A stretch of 64,000 nt of DNA, from assembly GCA_965205915.1 (NCBI GenBank), contig OZ242191.1, positions 2,170,001-2,234,000 of the forward strand, read 5' to 3'. The stretch is from VXMO01 sp965205915 (lineage in GTDB: Bacteria > Chloroflexota > Dehalococcoidia > UBA6926). The translations under genes and the position numbers were made by a program. The notes beneath the pieces are model-generated. The model was not told the origin of the DNA. It searched no databases and worked only from the letters and a program-made list of their open reading frames with translations. Shown here piece by piece: positions 10,501 through 18,416 of this stretch (its first letter is position 1; every line of letters begins with the position of its first letter).

Positions 10501-10911
10501 GGCGCGCGCCTGCACCTTGTATTCGGCGCCCTCCGAAAGCCCGCTCACGGTTAGCGAGGTCGCGTCGGCCGCCGGGTAGGCGTTGCCCCGGTCAGTCTCG
10601 TTGTCGTCCTTCCAGGAGAGGTGGCCGGATCCAACCGGCGCCCATCTGATGCGGTAGTCGGTGGGCGCCGGGCTGGCCGTGTTCCAGGAGACGGTGAGGG
10701 TTCCGGGGGAATCGCTGGTCAGCGTCACACTGGTCATGGCGCCATCGGCTGCCTGGACCTGTGCCACCGCGAAGACGCCCAGGACGGTCGCTATGGCCGA
10801 AAGCAGAACCGCCACCATCAGCTTGCGCGCCGGCAGGGAGTTCCCCGCGCTTACTCCAACGCCAAACATGCGATGAAATAGGCCAACGCCTGGAGTCGCG
10901 GATTTGTTCAT
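7582..10911 (-). CDS. Large modular secreted protein with fibronectin type III domains
   Basis: The predicted protein has 1,109 residues. A long signal sequence or anchor spans about residues 31-54, ending QVQA. Two fibronectin type III domains (about 57-160 and 214-305) flank a Thr/Pro/Glu linker of TETPV repeats. Next come two related ~170-residue modules opening with LVSNLEQ and LVSNLGQ and carrying an AQ.F.(T/A)G motif, which resemble the choice-of-anchor modules of bacterial surface proteins. A module with a Cys pair in a His/Asp-rich context (about 680-800) follows, then a third ASNLYLG module. A C-terminal Ig-like domain (about 985-1109) contains GMDSDTYGAGDAIAFEVKFS. No sortase or PEP-CTERM anchor is visible. 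AGGAG lies about 10 bases before the ATG. It is probably a cell-surface or matrix protein; the ligand is unknown. Confidence 0.85.
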   Translation of the reverse strand: MNKSATPGVGLFHRMFGVGVSAGNSLPARKLMVAVLLSAIATVLGVFAVAQVQAADGAMTSVTLTSDSPGTLTVSWNTASPAPTDYRIRWAPVGSGHLSWKDDNETDRGNAYPAADATSLTVSGLSEGAEYKVQARARYHKGEHKNSPWSGPWDELQARVMSQPSEDSSTETPVTETPVTETPVTETPVTETPVTETPATETRGSDTPNSSAPATPNLLGAAVTPEGHVMLVWMNPADASITGYQVLRGPDADSLVVIEEDTGSSGTGYTDTTPPAGQTHTYAVKARNAVGLSPLSNTITATVPVAEEELITARHTAVGSILVSNLEQTAPGVGQTVDSAAPSAQRFTTGDHPRGYHLTEAQLYLKASSGNPEPVVTVRGDDGGLPSETVLATLKSPPGIFTDPNYRLYTFTASDSDTLEPSTPYWLHVTSTSSYELDIKLTLSDDEDSDSELGWLINDERHYRDDSSWNSSSFSLLIAIRGHEAPPVLVSNLGQPDGSAAASVFENYKSAQAFVAGPGLVGYGYRFQGIRVSAQPTTVFGTTRVPVVHVSLHSDDSGRPGSRLHTLTVPDGFASTAGYRDYTLSAPPGTVLRAGARYWVIFEVTDQTLLLRSTSSTAEDQTPPPVSGWRIGNWLAIYSAENPFWENVPNPIKLAVLGSPERVTDEPDGVDFPGADFNAHETFGVVTPGTASNGHLTPGLDRNNGQTGDYWYLDTRPGGSYRVEVKFGNSSGNDTGGSAGIEFLDPDGVDYASGCCESDHNRDDGHTFVHFTHSRQSRERNTSYLLHVAAYDQLNSDSRIYNGPYTITMADITGTDMVASNLYLGETNNLLTTVSASRIYGVPFTTGTAGGGYELDRIYAHIINNYGNPRLSLYRGTAEFLCDFRNPSQVQHHVDWSSGPPAVPFLAPDCAGRRLAPSTTYRIVFEGNSYDVLTTDADNEITDGSGWTIGNEAFTMTTGGWSELAATIPVEIWAREIYNPLSVSLEVTSDPTRGMDSDTYGAGDAIAFEVKFSEAVTITGAPQLRFSIEGDRYAPYVSGSGTDTLVFSYTVLATDIDASGIFLYNHPLSYPDAAVDTIVAVDDNLPVIDNITDKIITLPGHKIDGTLTD
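10306..10410 (-). repeat. 15-bp coding minisatellite (TETPV units)
   Basis: Seven head-to-tail copies of a 15-bp unit (plus-strand cgtctcggtcacggg and close variants) encode the Thr-Glu-Thr-Pro-Val linker between the two fibronectin domains of the 1,109-residue protein. The unit is a multiple of three, so copy-number change would alter linker length without breaking the frame. Confidence 0.9.
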
Positions 10912-11417
10912 AGCTATTTACGCTCCTCAACATGCGAATATGACGGGGCGACGGCGGCCGGTGTTGAATTCGTCGTCGTTCGGCCTATAGGGCCGGTCAT
11001 GATCCTCTTCGTTCCAACGCAGCCCATTCTCCCCTCTCTCCGCTTTGCCATGCCGGAAAACTCCAACGGGCTGCTGTTGAGCCGAGGCGCTTTATCAAAG
11101 CCTGTGCTCCCACAAGAGACTGCACAAGTGCCATATGCCCCGTTCCCAATAGGCTTTTGATGCAACGTTTTCGTACACGAGCAGGAGCGCTAGTTGCGTG
11201 TATTTGGTGATGTGTATGAGGCTACTTTTTGAAGGTGTTTAGTGAGTTCTTTGTGTGTGCTGTTGAGTAGGGGCATTTAGCGTGTTTGATGTAGGTACTA
11301 ATGCCGATACATGAGCGGGTGAATTGTACCCTCGACAACATAGCGCCCACGCGGTACGTTTGTAACGCTGGATGCAACGACCTCACGCCGTCAAGTGAGA
11401 GGGGTCCACCTATAGTG
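10912..11417. other. Divergent intergenic region
   Basis: This 506-bp spacer separates the minus-strand fibronectin gene from the plus-strand histidine kinase, so promoters for both should lie here. No strong -35/-10 pair, conserved RNA or credible gene was recognised. A minus-strand frame at 10,914-11,165 has low-complexity composition and no homology I know. Confidence 0.5.
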
Positions 11418-12695
11418 ATGCCAGAGGACAGCATCGGCGGCGCCGGTGGGATTCCCGCAGCATCGCGACGCGGGCTGAGGTGGGGGGGCGGAGGCCCGGC
11501 CAGGCTCGGCGCCGAGCTGCGGGAGCGGTTTCTCCGGGCCGTCCGCGCCGACCCGGACGTGATGCTGTACGCCGCGCGGGTCTCGGTCTGGGCGCGCTGG
11601 CTCGGGTGGCTCGTCGGCGTGTTCCAATTGGCGTATCGACCGGGGCTCTGGTACGCCACTGACAAGGAATACCTGTTTCTGAGCGTGCCGCTGCTGGCGT
11701 TCAACGGGTTCGTCCACTACCGGCTCCGGAGGGACCGGGCGGTGACGTGGCGCTGGCTGTTCTTCCTCAGCGGCATGGATATCGCGCTGATCACTGCCAT
11801 CGTCATCATCGGCGGCGACTTCCACCTCTTCAGCTACGTGACCTACTATCCCGCCCTGGCGCTATTCGCGGTCGTCTTCCCGTCCCTGTGGCTCAGCCTC
11901 GCCTGGGCGACGATGGCCGGGGCCATCTATGCCGTGGCCAGCCTGGCGGTGGGACCCGGCCTCGATTTCGATGCGGGTCAGGAGAAGGCCCTGTTCGCCA
12001 GGGTGGTGGCCATGTATGCAATCGTCGCATCCGTGAGCCTCATCGCCCGGTTCGAACGGATCAGGCGGCAGGAGTCCGTGGAGCGGGAGAGGGAGCTGCT
12101 TCGGGAGCGCATCGAGCTCTCCCAGGCCATCCACGACACGGCCGCGCAGACCGCGTACATGATCGGCCTGGGGATACACAAGGCCGTGAAGTTGGCCGGC
12201 GGCGCCAACGAAGAGCTGACCTCTACGCTGGCCGCGACCGCATCGCTGTCCAAGGCGGCCATCTGGGAGTTGCGGCGTCCCATCGACGAGGGGCATCTCT
12301 TCGAGGGGAGGGAGCTGGGCCGGGTGCTCTGGTCGCACATCGAGACATTTGAGAGGGTCGCGTCGGTCCCCGCCGAGATGCTGCAGTCCGGGACCGAGCC
12401 CTCGCTTGCCGTGAAGACCCGGGCCGGCCTCTTCTCCATCGCCCACAACGCGCTCACCAACGCATTCCTGCACGCCGGGGCCGGCCGGGTCGAGGTCCGG
12501 CTGGACTTCGGGGTGGACGGCATCCGGCTGTCCGTCTCGGACGACGGGGTCGGCCTTCCCGACGACTACGCCGAACGCGGCCGGGGATTCAGGGGCATGA
12601 GGGCGGACGCCGAGCGGCTGGGCGGCAGGCTCATCGTGGACACGGGTGGCCTCAATGGGGGAACGACCGTGACCTGCGAGGCGCCGTACCGATAG
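11418..12695 (+). CDS. Membrane sensor histidine kinase, NarL-type
   Basis: This is a sensor kinase that would phosphorylate the response regulator 19 bp downstream. The N-terminal half has several hydrophobic segments (about residues 50-210) and no recognised extracellular sensor domain. A dimerisation helix contains the HisKA_3-type H-box SQAIHDTAAQTA, with phospho-acceptor His at residue 239. The HATPase domain follows, with N-box AHNALTNAFLHAG, G1 box DDGVGLPDD and a GRGFRGMR segment. The start is placed at ATG 11,418 (425 residues), or the adjacent GTG at 11,415, behind GAGAGGGG; an upstream in-frame ATG at 11,301 adds 39 residues of unlikely composition. The signal sensed is unknown. 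Confidence 0.88.
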   Translation: MPEDSIGGAGGIPAASRRGLRWGGGGPARLGAELRERFLRAVRADPDVMLYAARVSVWARWLGWLVGVFQLAYRPGLWYATDKEYLFLSVPLLAFNGFVHYRLRRDRAVTWRWLFFLSGMDIALITAIVIIGGDFHLFSYVTYYPALALFAVVFPSLWLSLAWATMAGAIYAVASLAVGPGLDFDAGQEKALFARVVAMYAIVASVSLIARFERIRRQESVERERELLRERIELSQAIHDTAAQTAYMIGLGIHKAVKLAGGANEELTSTLAATASLSKAAIWELRRPIDEGHLFEGRELGRVLWSHIETFERVASVPAEMLQSGTEPSLAVKTRAGLFSIAHNALTNAFLHAGAGRVEVRLDFGVDGIRLSVSDDGVGLPDDYAERGRGFRGMRADAERLGGRLIVDTGGLNGGTTVTCEAPYR

Positions 12696-12714
12696 TTGCT
12701 GAGAGGAGACCGAG

Positions 12715-13389
12715 ATGTCGTCGATGACACGGATCAAAGTGATGCTGGCGGACGACCATCCCATCATGCGGGACGGCCTGCGGGACGCCCTGGAGAGTGA
12801 GGGTGGCTTCGAGGTCGTCGGTTCGGCAGCAGACGGAATGGAGGCGATCAGGATGGCGCAGAGCCTTGCGCCCGATGTCATCGTCATGGACGTGATGATG
12901 CCGAACAAGGACGGCGTGGACGCCTGCCGGGAGATCATGGAACTGCTGCCGGAGACGAAAGTGCTGATGCTGACGGCGTCGACCACAGAGGATGCGGTCG
13001 TGGAGGCGATTGCCGCCGGCGCGACGGGCTATCTGCAGAAGGACTCGGGGCCTGAGGAGCTGGCGGAGGCGATTCGGGAGGTGGCCCAAGGCCGTCTGCG
13101 CATACCGGACAAGGCCATACGGCAGGTCTTCGCGATGATCCGCAGCCGGCGAGGGGGCGCCGCGAGCCGGGCCCTGAAAACGCTGACCGACAGGGAGAGG
13201 GAGACCCTGCAGATGTTCGCCGGCGGCAATTCATACGCCCAGATCGCCGAGGCCAAGGGCAACAAGACCGTGAGCGTCAGGAACTCAATCTACCGCATTC
13301 AGGACAAGCTGGAAATCCATTCGAAACAGGAACTCGTGGTCTGGGCCGTGAAGAACGGCCTACTGGACGACATGGAGCGGGACGGTTGA
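12715..13389 (+). CDS. NarL/FixJ-family response regulator
   Basis: A 224-residue transcription factor partnered with the preceding kinase. The receiver domain (about 1-125) has the acidic pair in LADDHP, phospho-acceptor Asp59 in VIVMDVMMP, the switch Thr87 in LMLTAS and Lys109 in YLQKD. The C-terminal LuxR-type helix-turn-helix (about 155-220) begins LTDRERETLQMF and continues through YAQIAEAKGNKTVSVRNSIY. GAGAGGAG lies seven bases before the ATG, giving a strong ribosome site. The target genes are not evident; the large surface-protein genes upstream are divergent and could be candidates, but this is only positional inference. Confidence 0.93.
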   Translation: MSSMTRIKVMLADDHPIMRDGLRDALESEGGFEVVGSAADGMEAIRMAQSLAPDVIVMDVMMPNKDGVDACREIMELLPETKVLMLTASTTEDAVVEAIAAGATGYLQKDSGPEELAEAIREVAQGRLRIPDKAIRQVFAMIRSRRGGAASRALKTLTDRERETLQMFAGGNSYAQIAEAKGNKTVSVRNSIYRIQDKLEIHSKQELVVWAVKNGLLDDMERDG

Positions 13390-13708
13390 TGCCGCCTTGC
13401 TTCGGGCAGCGGGGGAAGACAACGCGAGCGACGGAGCGCGGTTCGCTGGGACAATGGGAACCCTGCCACGGCGCCCAACCACAGGCAGAGGGCACGACAC
13501 TGTAGCGGCTAAGCTTCGGCATCCTCAAAGCTAAGACACGTTCAGCGACAATTCGGCATTCCCGTTTCCCACTGGATGCCGATCATATAGTTCAGCCCCT
13601 TTCCAAACCAAATACGATTGGAAATCGGATCTGGAAATGAACAAATGTACCCATATAACACGAGCTGCCGAACGACGCGTAGAAGGGGCGGTGTTCGGGA
13701 GGAAAGGG
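13390..13708. other. Spacer before the recombinase relic
   Basis: No gene, repeat or RNA is recognised in these 319 bases. Composition becomes more AT-rich toward 13,620, at the approach to the decayed mobile-element genes. Confidence 0.4.
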
Positions 13709-14040
13709 ATGACGACAAACGAGCCAAAGACACCGGTTGCGTTGGACGCGCGCGTATCCAGCGAAAGACAGGACATAGACCTGTCCGTGGCGGGGTGCAG
13801 TTGAGGGCGCTCAGGCAATACACAGAGAAGAATGGCTGAGTCGTCGCCCCGGAGTATATCGGCAAGGCTGAGAGCGGCCGCGTCGCCGACCGCCCCGACT
13901 TTCGTAGGATGATAGACGCGGAAACCGGACCTGAGGCTCCGTACAAGGAAGTCCTAGTCTGGAAATCCCTGCGTTTCAACCGCAAACGGGAACATGCCGT
14001 CGCTTTCAAGTCGATGCTTAGTCGATCCAAGAACAGTAAG
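13709..14040 (+). pseudogene. Decayed serine recombinase (resolvase/invertase family), N-terminal part
   Basis: Starting at ATG 13,709 behind a good GGAGG, the sequence reads PVALDARVSSERQDIDLSVAG, with the catalytic Ser context RVSS.RQ of serine recombinases. It then hits a frameshift near 13,790. Another frame continues QLRALRQYTEKNG, meets an in-frame TGA at 13,837, and resumes with AESGRVADRPDFRRMIDAE, KEVLVWKSLRFNRKREHA and VAFKSML. These are consecutive blocks of the resolvase N-terminal domain. Homology stops at about 14,030, a few bases before a 23-bp repeat of the tRNA-Arg 3' end. At least one frameshift, one nonsense codon and loss of everything after about residue 110 make it inactive. 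Confidence 0.85.
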
Positions 14041-14051
14041 AAAATGAACAA

Positions 14052-14074
14052 GCAGGCGTACCCCTGCCGGGACT
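14052..14074 (+). repeat. Distal copy of tRNA-Arg 3'-end repeat (att-like)
   Basis: Twenty-three bases are identical to 18,349-18,371, which span the 3' end of the tRNA-Arg gene and seven bases beyond it. There is no complete tRNA here, only the T-arm/acceptor 3' portion. This is what an attachment-site half left by integration into a tRNA gene looks like. Confidence 0.75.
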
Positions 14075-14169
14075 GTATTGCGAACTTTCTTACTGAGCGT
14101 GGATCTAAAGCCGGCCATGAGCAGGCGGGGGCAGGCGCCTATCTTAGACGGATAAGTACCCGGCGAAAC

Positions 14170-14993
14170 TCACGCCGCGTCTGCCCAGCTTTCTGAAAGG
14201 GTCTCCGCCTGTTCTAGGACGGTGCGGATGGCCTTTTCTTGCATGTCGGGCGGATAACCATGCTTGCGGAGGATCCGTCGAACCAGCCGCCGCAGGTTCG
14301 CGCGGACGCTTTCGCGTGAAGTCCAATCAATCGTGACGTTTCTGCGGACTGTCTCGACGAGCTCCTGGGCGATGGAGCGTAGGGTCTCATCCCCCAATAC
14401 TTGCACGGCGCTATCGTTTGTCTCCAACGCGTCATAGAAGGCCAACTCGTCGTCGTTCATGCCAAGTCGCTCGCCACGCACGCCGACCTCGCGCATTTCC
14501 TTGGCCAGTGCGATTAGTTCTTCAATGATTTGCGCCGCCTGAACGGTGCGGTTCTGATATCGCCGTAGTGTTTCCTCCAGCATCTGGGAGAAGGTTCGTG
14601 CCTGCACAACGTTCTTGCCGCGTCGGATGGATAGCTCAGCCTGTAGCAGCTTCTGCAGGAGCTCTACTGCGAGGTTCCTGTGGGGCATCCCCTGCGCTTC
14701 GGCAAGTAAATCGTCAGACAGAACGGAGATGTCCGGTCTGTCTAGCCTGCCGCCTCAAAGATATCCCGCATTCCTTCTGACGCGACCGCCCGGGAGATGA
14801 TCTGCCTCACGGCGAGATTCAGTTCCTCCTCCGGTCGCGCATCGCCGGGAGTCCGCTTGGCAAGAGCGCCACGAACGGTCTGGAAGAAACCATTGTCGTC
14901 ACGGATTCGCGTCGCCTCGTCGTGCGGATTGGCAAGGGTATGTGCCTGCGTGAGTTCTCGCACGGCAGCCAGCCACCTCTCCTTGCCGTTCAA
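14170..14993 (-). pseudogene. Frameshifted C-terminal remnant of type I restriction HsdR
   Basis: Two overlapping minus-strand frames together reconstruct the C-terminal domain of type I restriction-modification HsdR (DUF3387-type). The first (14,993 to 14,742) reads GKERWLAAVRELTQAH, IRDDNGFFQTVRGALAKRTP and SRAVASEGMRDIFEAAG, then stops. A one-base shift resumes it as DRPDISVLSDDLLAEAQG, RNLAVELLQKLLQ, NVVQARTFSQMLEE, QIIEELIALAKEMRE and RILRKHGYPPDMQEKA, ending at the family's natural C-terminus. The ATPase, helicase and nuclease domains are absent, and no HsdM or HsdS is nearby. It is a relic of a restriction system inside the tRNA-bounded island. Confidence 0.85.
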
Positions 14994-15265
14994 CGCCCAA
15001 CGCCCCTAAGAACTTCCTGAACTGGAAGAGGTCACAGCTCAAACCGACGGCGTTAATGACGCAATTCTCCCGGTCACGGAGCTTGGTGAAAGCCGTGTTG
15101 AACAGCAACACTCCGGCAGGCTCTGAACGCCTCGTTACGCTCCATGACATTTCCCAAGCTCGAGAACGTGCCTGAGCCGTTATGAACTTGACAGATGCAA
15201 GTGCATATTGCTACGTTCCCTTGGATTATGTAACCTCTGCGGCAGACCCGCAGAAGGGGGGGGCG

Positions 15266-17059
15266 ATGAATAGACCGGAGATTTTTTTGCGCAGCGCCCG
15301 GGGTTTGCCTTGGATGGCCTCCGTGGTTGTTTTCGCGGTCCTTCTGCTCCTTTTCTCTCCGCAGGCCGCCGCCGAGAGGACGAACACAAGTGGCGCAAAC
15401 GGGGCAGCCAGTGACTCAGTTGCCGCCGAAGCAATCTGGACCGACGCAGGTCTGTTGGTCACGGTGGACGGGTTGGCAGAGTCGGCCCCCATCGGAAACA
15501 TCGGTGCGATCGAGAACGAGTCGCCGGTGGATAACGAGCCCGTGCTCGCGGAAGCCGCATCGGTTACGGTAAGCCTCAGCGAGCAAACGAGTGGCTCGTT
15601 CAACGTCATCGAGGCGACGATCGGGCAGATCCACAGCGCGCTGGATGCCGGCGACATCACTTGCAGGGAGCTCGTGAAGACCTACATTCTGCGCATCAGC
15701 ACATACGACAAGTCTGGCCCGGCCTTCAACTCGATCATCACGATCAACCCTGATGCTCTAAGGCTGGCTCAGGCCATCGACAACGCCAATCGGCCGCGGA
15801 GCGAATGGGGAGAATTGTACTGCATTCCAGTGATCATCAAGGACTTGATGCACACGGCGGACCGCATGCCGACCACGGGTGGAAACCTGTCGCTCAACGG
15901 GATGCTGACCCCGGACGACGCGACGATAGTGGCGCGGATGCGTGACGCCGGCGCGATCATCCTCGCGAAGGCGAACCTTGATGAGATGGCCCGCGGCATT
16001 TGGGGCGCAAGCGGACTCGGTGGACAAACACGAAACGCCTACGACACGAGCGTGAATCCGTCCGGGTCGAGTGCCGGTACTGGTGTCAGTATCGCCGCCA
16101 ACTTTGGCGCTGTTGGTATCGGGACTGACACCTGTGGTTCCATCCGAAACCCGTCGGCGTTCGGATCACTCGTTGGCCTACGCCCAACCTACGGGTTGAA
16201 TAGCAATGCCGGCATCATCCCTGATGCACCATCGTCGGATACCGTCGGGCCAATGGCACGCACCGTTCGTGATGCGGCGATTCTGCTAAGCGTCATCGCT
16301 GGCCCTGATCTGAATGACCCGGTAACCGCGCGGGCGCCGGGCCAAGTTCCCGGGGCCTATACGGCGTCCCTGCGATCAAATGGACTTCAGGGTGCCCGTA
16401 TCGGCGTGATCCGCAAGTTTTTTGGCGCTGGTGAAGAGGCCGACAAGGTAACGGCGGTTATGAACACGGCGATTTCGGACCTGGAGCGGCTGGGCGCGAC
16501 TGTCGTCGACCCCGTAGAGATACTGTTCGGTGACCTCATCCTCTCGCAGGGAGACAATACGTGGGGCCGCTGGAATTATGAGAACGGCGACGCGCTCGAT
16601 GCCTACTTGAAGAGCCTCGGTGTCCTTGCCCCGGTCACCTACGAGGAATTGCGAGAGATCGGCACAGGCGCCCCCCTCATTTTCCCGTTCCCGCCGACCG
16701 GTGGAACCAACACGCCAGAGCACCTAATTGCCCTGTGGGAGAGCACAGCCTACACCCAAACTGCAGTATTGGCTGCGATGGCCGACCATAATTTGGACGC
16801 TTTAGTGTATCCGACGCTCAGTTCGCCGCCTGCGCCGATTGGCCAGTTCCAGCTTGGGAGCAACTGCCAACTTTCGGCGTGGAGCGGTTACCCGGCCATT
16901 ACGGTGCCCGCTGGATATACTGTCGATGGCCACGCTGTCGGGCTGGAAATGATCTCTACCCCGTGGACTGAGGCGACGCTGCTCAGGTTTGCTTACGCCT
17001 ATGAGCGGGGCACGATGCGCCGTGTGCCACCGCCACTAGCGCCAGCCCTGACTCAATAA
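15266..17059 (+). CDS. Secreted amidase-signature hydrolase
   Basis: A 597-residue member of the amidase signature family, which hydrolyses amide bonds by a Ser-cisSer-Lys triad. The likely triad is Lys192 (in IPVIIKD), cis-Ser268 (in PSGSSAGTGVS) and nucleophile Ser292 (in GTDTCGSIRNP); the spacing matches the family. The usual glycine before the nucleophile motif is replaced by Cys (TCGS), a mild oddity. Start ATG 15,266 follows a G-rich AAGGGGGGGG site and gives a good signal peptide (hydrophobic core about 17-32, then PQAAA). An upstream ATG at 15,182 lacks this. An extra ~85-residue N-terminal region of unknown role precedes the catalytic domain. The substrate is unknown. It lies inside the putative tRNA-Arg island. 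Confidence 0.88.
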   Translation: MNRPEIFLRSARGLPWMASVVVFAVLLLLFSPQAAAERTNTSGANGAASDSVAAEAIWTDAGLLVTVDGLAESAPIGNIGAIENESPVDNEPVLAEAASVTVSLSEQTSGSFNVIEATIGQIHSALDAGDITCRELVKTYILRISTYDKSGPAFNSIITINPDALRLAQAIDNANRPRSEWGELYCIPVIIKDLMHTADRMPTTGGNLSLNGMLTPDDATIVARMRDAGAIILAKANLDEMARGIWGASGLGGQTRNAYDTSVNPSGSSAGTGVSIAANFGAVGIGTDTCGSIRNPSAFGSLVGLRPTYGLNSNAGIIPDAPSSDTVGPMARTVRDAAILLSVIAGPDLNDPVTARAPGQVPGAYTASLRSNGLQGARIGVIRKFFGAGEEADKVTAVMNTAISDLERLGATVVDPVEILFGDLILSQGDNTWGRWNYENGDALDAYLKSLGVLAPVTYEELREIGTGAPLIFPFPPTGGTNTPEHLIALWESTAYTQTAVLAAMADHNLDALVYPTLSSPPAPIGQFQLGSNCQLSAWSGYPAITVPAGYTVDGHAVGLEMISTPWTEATLLRFAYAYERGTMRRVPPPLAPALTQ

Positions 17060-17102
17060 GGTCTCGTCGGCAACCAACATAATCGAGCCTTGAGAGGAAG
17101 TT

Positions 17103-17132
17103 GGACGGGAGCCATTGCGGAGGCTCCCGTCC
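17103..17132 (+). terminator. Hairpin downstream of the amidase gene
   Basis: A perfect 11-bp stem (GGACGGGAGCC with its complement) and 8-base loop begin 44 bp after the amidase stop. No T-run follows, so it is either a weak or factor-assisted terminator or an mRNA-stabilising hairpin. Confidence 0.55.
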
Positions 17133-17718
17133 ACGCCTCGACAACACCTGGAAGCCGGCCTCCAATCTCCAAGGGGTTGGTGGCGGAGCGCGACTAGAAG
17201 AATTGGGGTTTGGCTAACATTCGCAGTTACCTTCCATCGCGCACTAGCCGTCCGAGACAGAAACACCAGCCTGCAGCGGATGCCGAGACCCGCGATGTTT
17301 GGTCCCCGTATCTACGATCTATGTCGTTTCTCGGGCAATACGAATCAGCCGAATCGGTTCGTGCGTTCCGGCCGATGCACCGAGCGGTCAGGCCGAGCTT
17401 GGCGCCCTGTCCGCATATTTCTGCTGCGCGGGATGAAATGGCAGGGCGAAGACTTCCGGCTTTTTGCCATCCTTCGCCTCGTGAAGCGATTGCCTGCCAT
17501 TTTGAACCCGGCGCCCCCCTTAGTGCGCCGTGTCCTCGCCGCCGTTCCCCGTTCTTGTGAGCCGGCGAGTGAAGCCTTGTCCTTGGGAGAGCGATTCATG
17601 CCCCCAGGAACCGCCGAGACACTGACTACGCAGATAGAAATTGTCTCGTGTGTCGTACCACGATACATTTTGGACACGGAGAAAGTACGGGAGGTACGGA
17701 CTTGTCCAGGGACTTCCT
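17133..17718. other. Spacer within the island
   Basis: No recognisable gene in this ~590-bp stretch. An open plus-strand frame (17,115-17,738) is rich in Arg/Pro/Cys and looks non-coding. The last 60 bases hold GGGAGG and AGGGA motifs that may be ribosome sites for the following DUF4160 gene. Confidence 0.4.
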
Positions 17719-17961
17719 ATGCCGACCGTGGTGATTGAGGGCCAACTCCGATTCGTTGTAAATACGAGAGAGAATAGGTTTGAACCTCCCTATGCGCACG
17801 TTTGGGTTGCCAATGAAGATGTCTGCTGGATCGAACTCAACGGAAGTAGTTTCATGGACAGTCCACCTCCCTGGAGGTCGGGGGACATCCGGAGGACCTA
17901 TGCAAGACACGCCGAAGAGATCATGAGGATCTGGGACTCGATTCACGGAGAGAAATCATAA
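17719..17961 (+). CDS. DUF4160 family protein
   Basis: A short (80-residue) protein beginning MPTVVIEGQLRFVV, with the family's PPYAHVWV-like core (usually PPHVHV) and a C-terminal helix ending EEIMRIWDSI. DUF4160 genes commonly sit directly beside DUF2442 genes, as here. Such pairs are suspected to be toxin-antitoxin-like or regulatory modules, but the biochemical role is not established. The ATG follows AGGGA by eight bases; longer non-ATG starts upstream in the same frame are less likely. It lies inside the tRNA-Arg-bounded island. Confidence 0.75.
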   Translation: MPTVVIEGQLRFVVNTRENRFEPPYAHVWVANEDVCWIELNGSSFMDSPPPWRSGDIRRTYARHAEEIMRIWDSIHGEKS

Positions 17962-17993
17962 CAAACGCCGTCTTCGTCAAGAACGCCGACCGA

Positions 17994-18416
17994 ATGATGA
18001 ATACCGTAGGTCTAACGGAACATGGCCTTGAACTGAGGTTTGCCGATGGACTGGGCGGCACAATCCCATTGGCCGACATCCCCGAGGTCAGTGGGCCCGA
18101 AGCATTGACTGGCCTTGAGATCCCGAATCCGTACGAAGTAGTGCTTACGACTGCCAACGGCGAGCGGGTCGAGATTCCTTGGGACTTCGCGCGCCATTAC
18201 TGCGACGCGACCTACAGGCCAATAATCGAGACGTTAGCAATGCAGGGCAGGCGGACACTTGGCGGCCGTATCCGCCAATTGAGGGAATCCGCCGGACTGA
18301 CGCAGGTGGCCCTGGACGACTTAGCTAACAAGAGTGAAACCGCAACAGGCAGGCGTACCCCTGCCGGGACTCGAACCCGGGCCACCAGCTCCGGAGGCTG
18401 GTGCTCTATCCACTGA
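17994..18416 (+). CDS. DUF2442-XRE protein truncated at the tRNA-Arg gene
   Basis: The first ~80 residues form a DUF2442 domain (LELRFADG, IPNPYEVVL, DFARHYCDATYRP). The start of an XRE helix-turn-helix follows (LGGRIRQLRESAGLTQVAL). Homology then ends and the last ~27 codons (GRRTPAGTRTRAT onward) are simply the antisense of the tRNA-Arg gene, so the natural C-terminus, including the recognition helix, is missing. The cut coincides with the 23-bp att-like repeat at 18,349. The start is uncertain: ATG 17,994 is the first standard codon, but homologous-looking sequence extends upstream (NAVFVKNADR) toward the DUF4160 stop. It is probably the antitoxin or regulator partner of DUF4160 and probably impaired. 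Confidence 0.7.
   Translation: MMNTVGLTEHGLELRFADGLGGTIPLADIPEVSGPEALTGLEIPNPYEVVLTTANGERVEIPWDFARHYCDATYRPIIETLAMQGRRTLGGRIRQLRESAGLTQVALDDLANKSETATGRRTPAGTRTRATSSGGWCSIH
18349..18371 (-). repeat. tRNA-proximal copy of the 23-bp att-like repeat
   Basis: Identical to 14,052-14,074. It covers the last 16 bases of the tRNA-Arg gene (3' side of T-stem plus acceptor stem) and seven bases downstream. The tRNA points toward the island, the standard geometry for elements that integrate at tRNA 3' ends. The interval between copies is about 4.3 kb. Confidence 0.75.

Noticed and set aside
10914..11165. 83-codon minus-strand frame upstream of the fibronectin gene
   Set aside because: Low-information composition, no ribosome site, no recognisable domain.
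11862..12986. 374-codon minus-strand frame opposite the histidine kinase
   Set aside because: Antisense shadow of the kinase and regulator genes, caused by high third-position GC.
17115..17738. 207-codon plus-strand frame after the amidase
   Set aside because: It overlaps the hairpin downstream of the amidase, is Arg/Pro/Cys-rich, and runs into the DUF4160 gene in another frame. No homology recognised.
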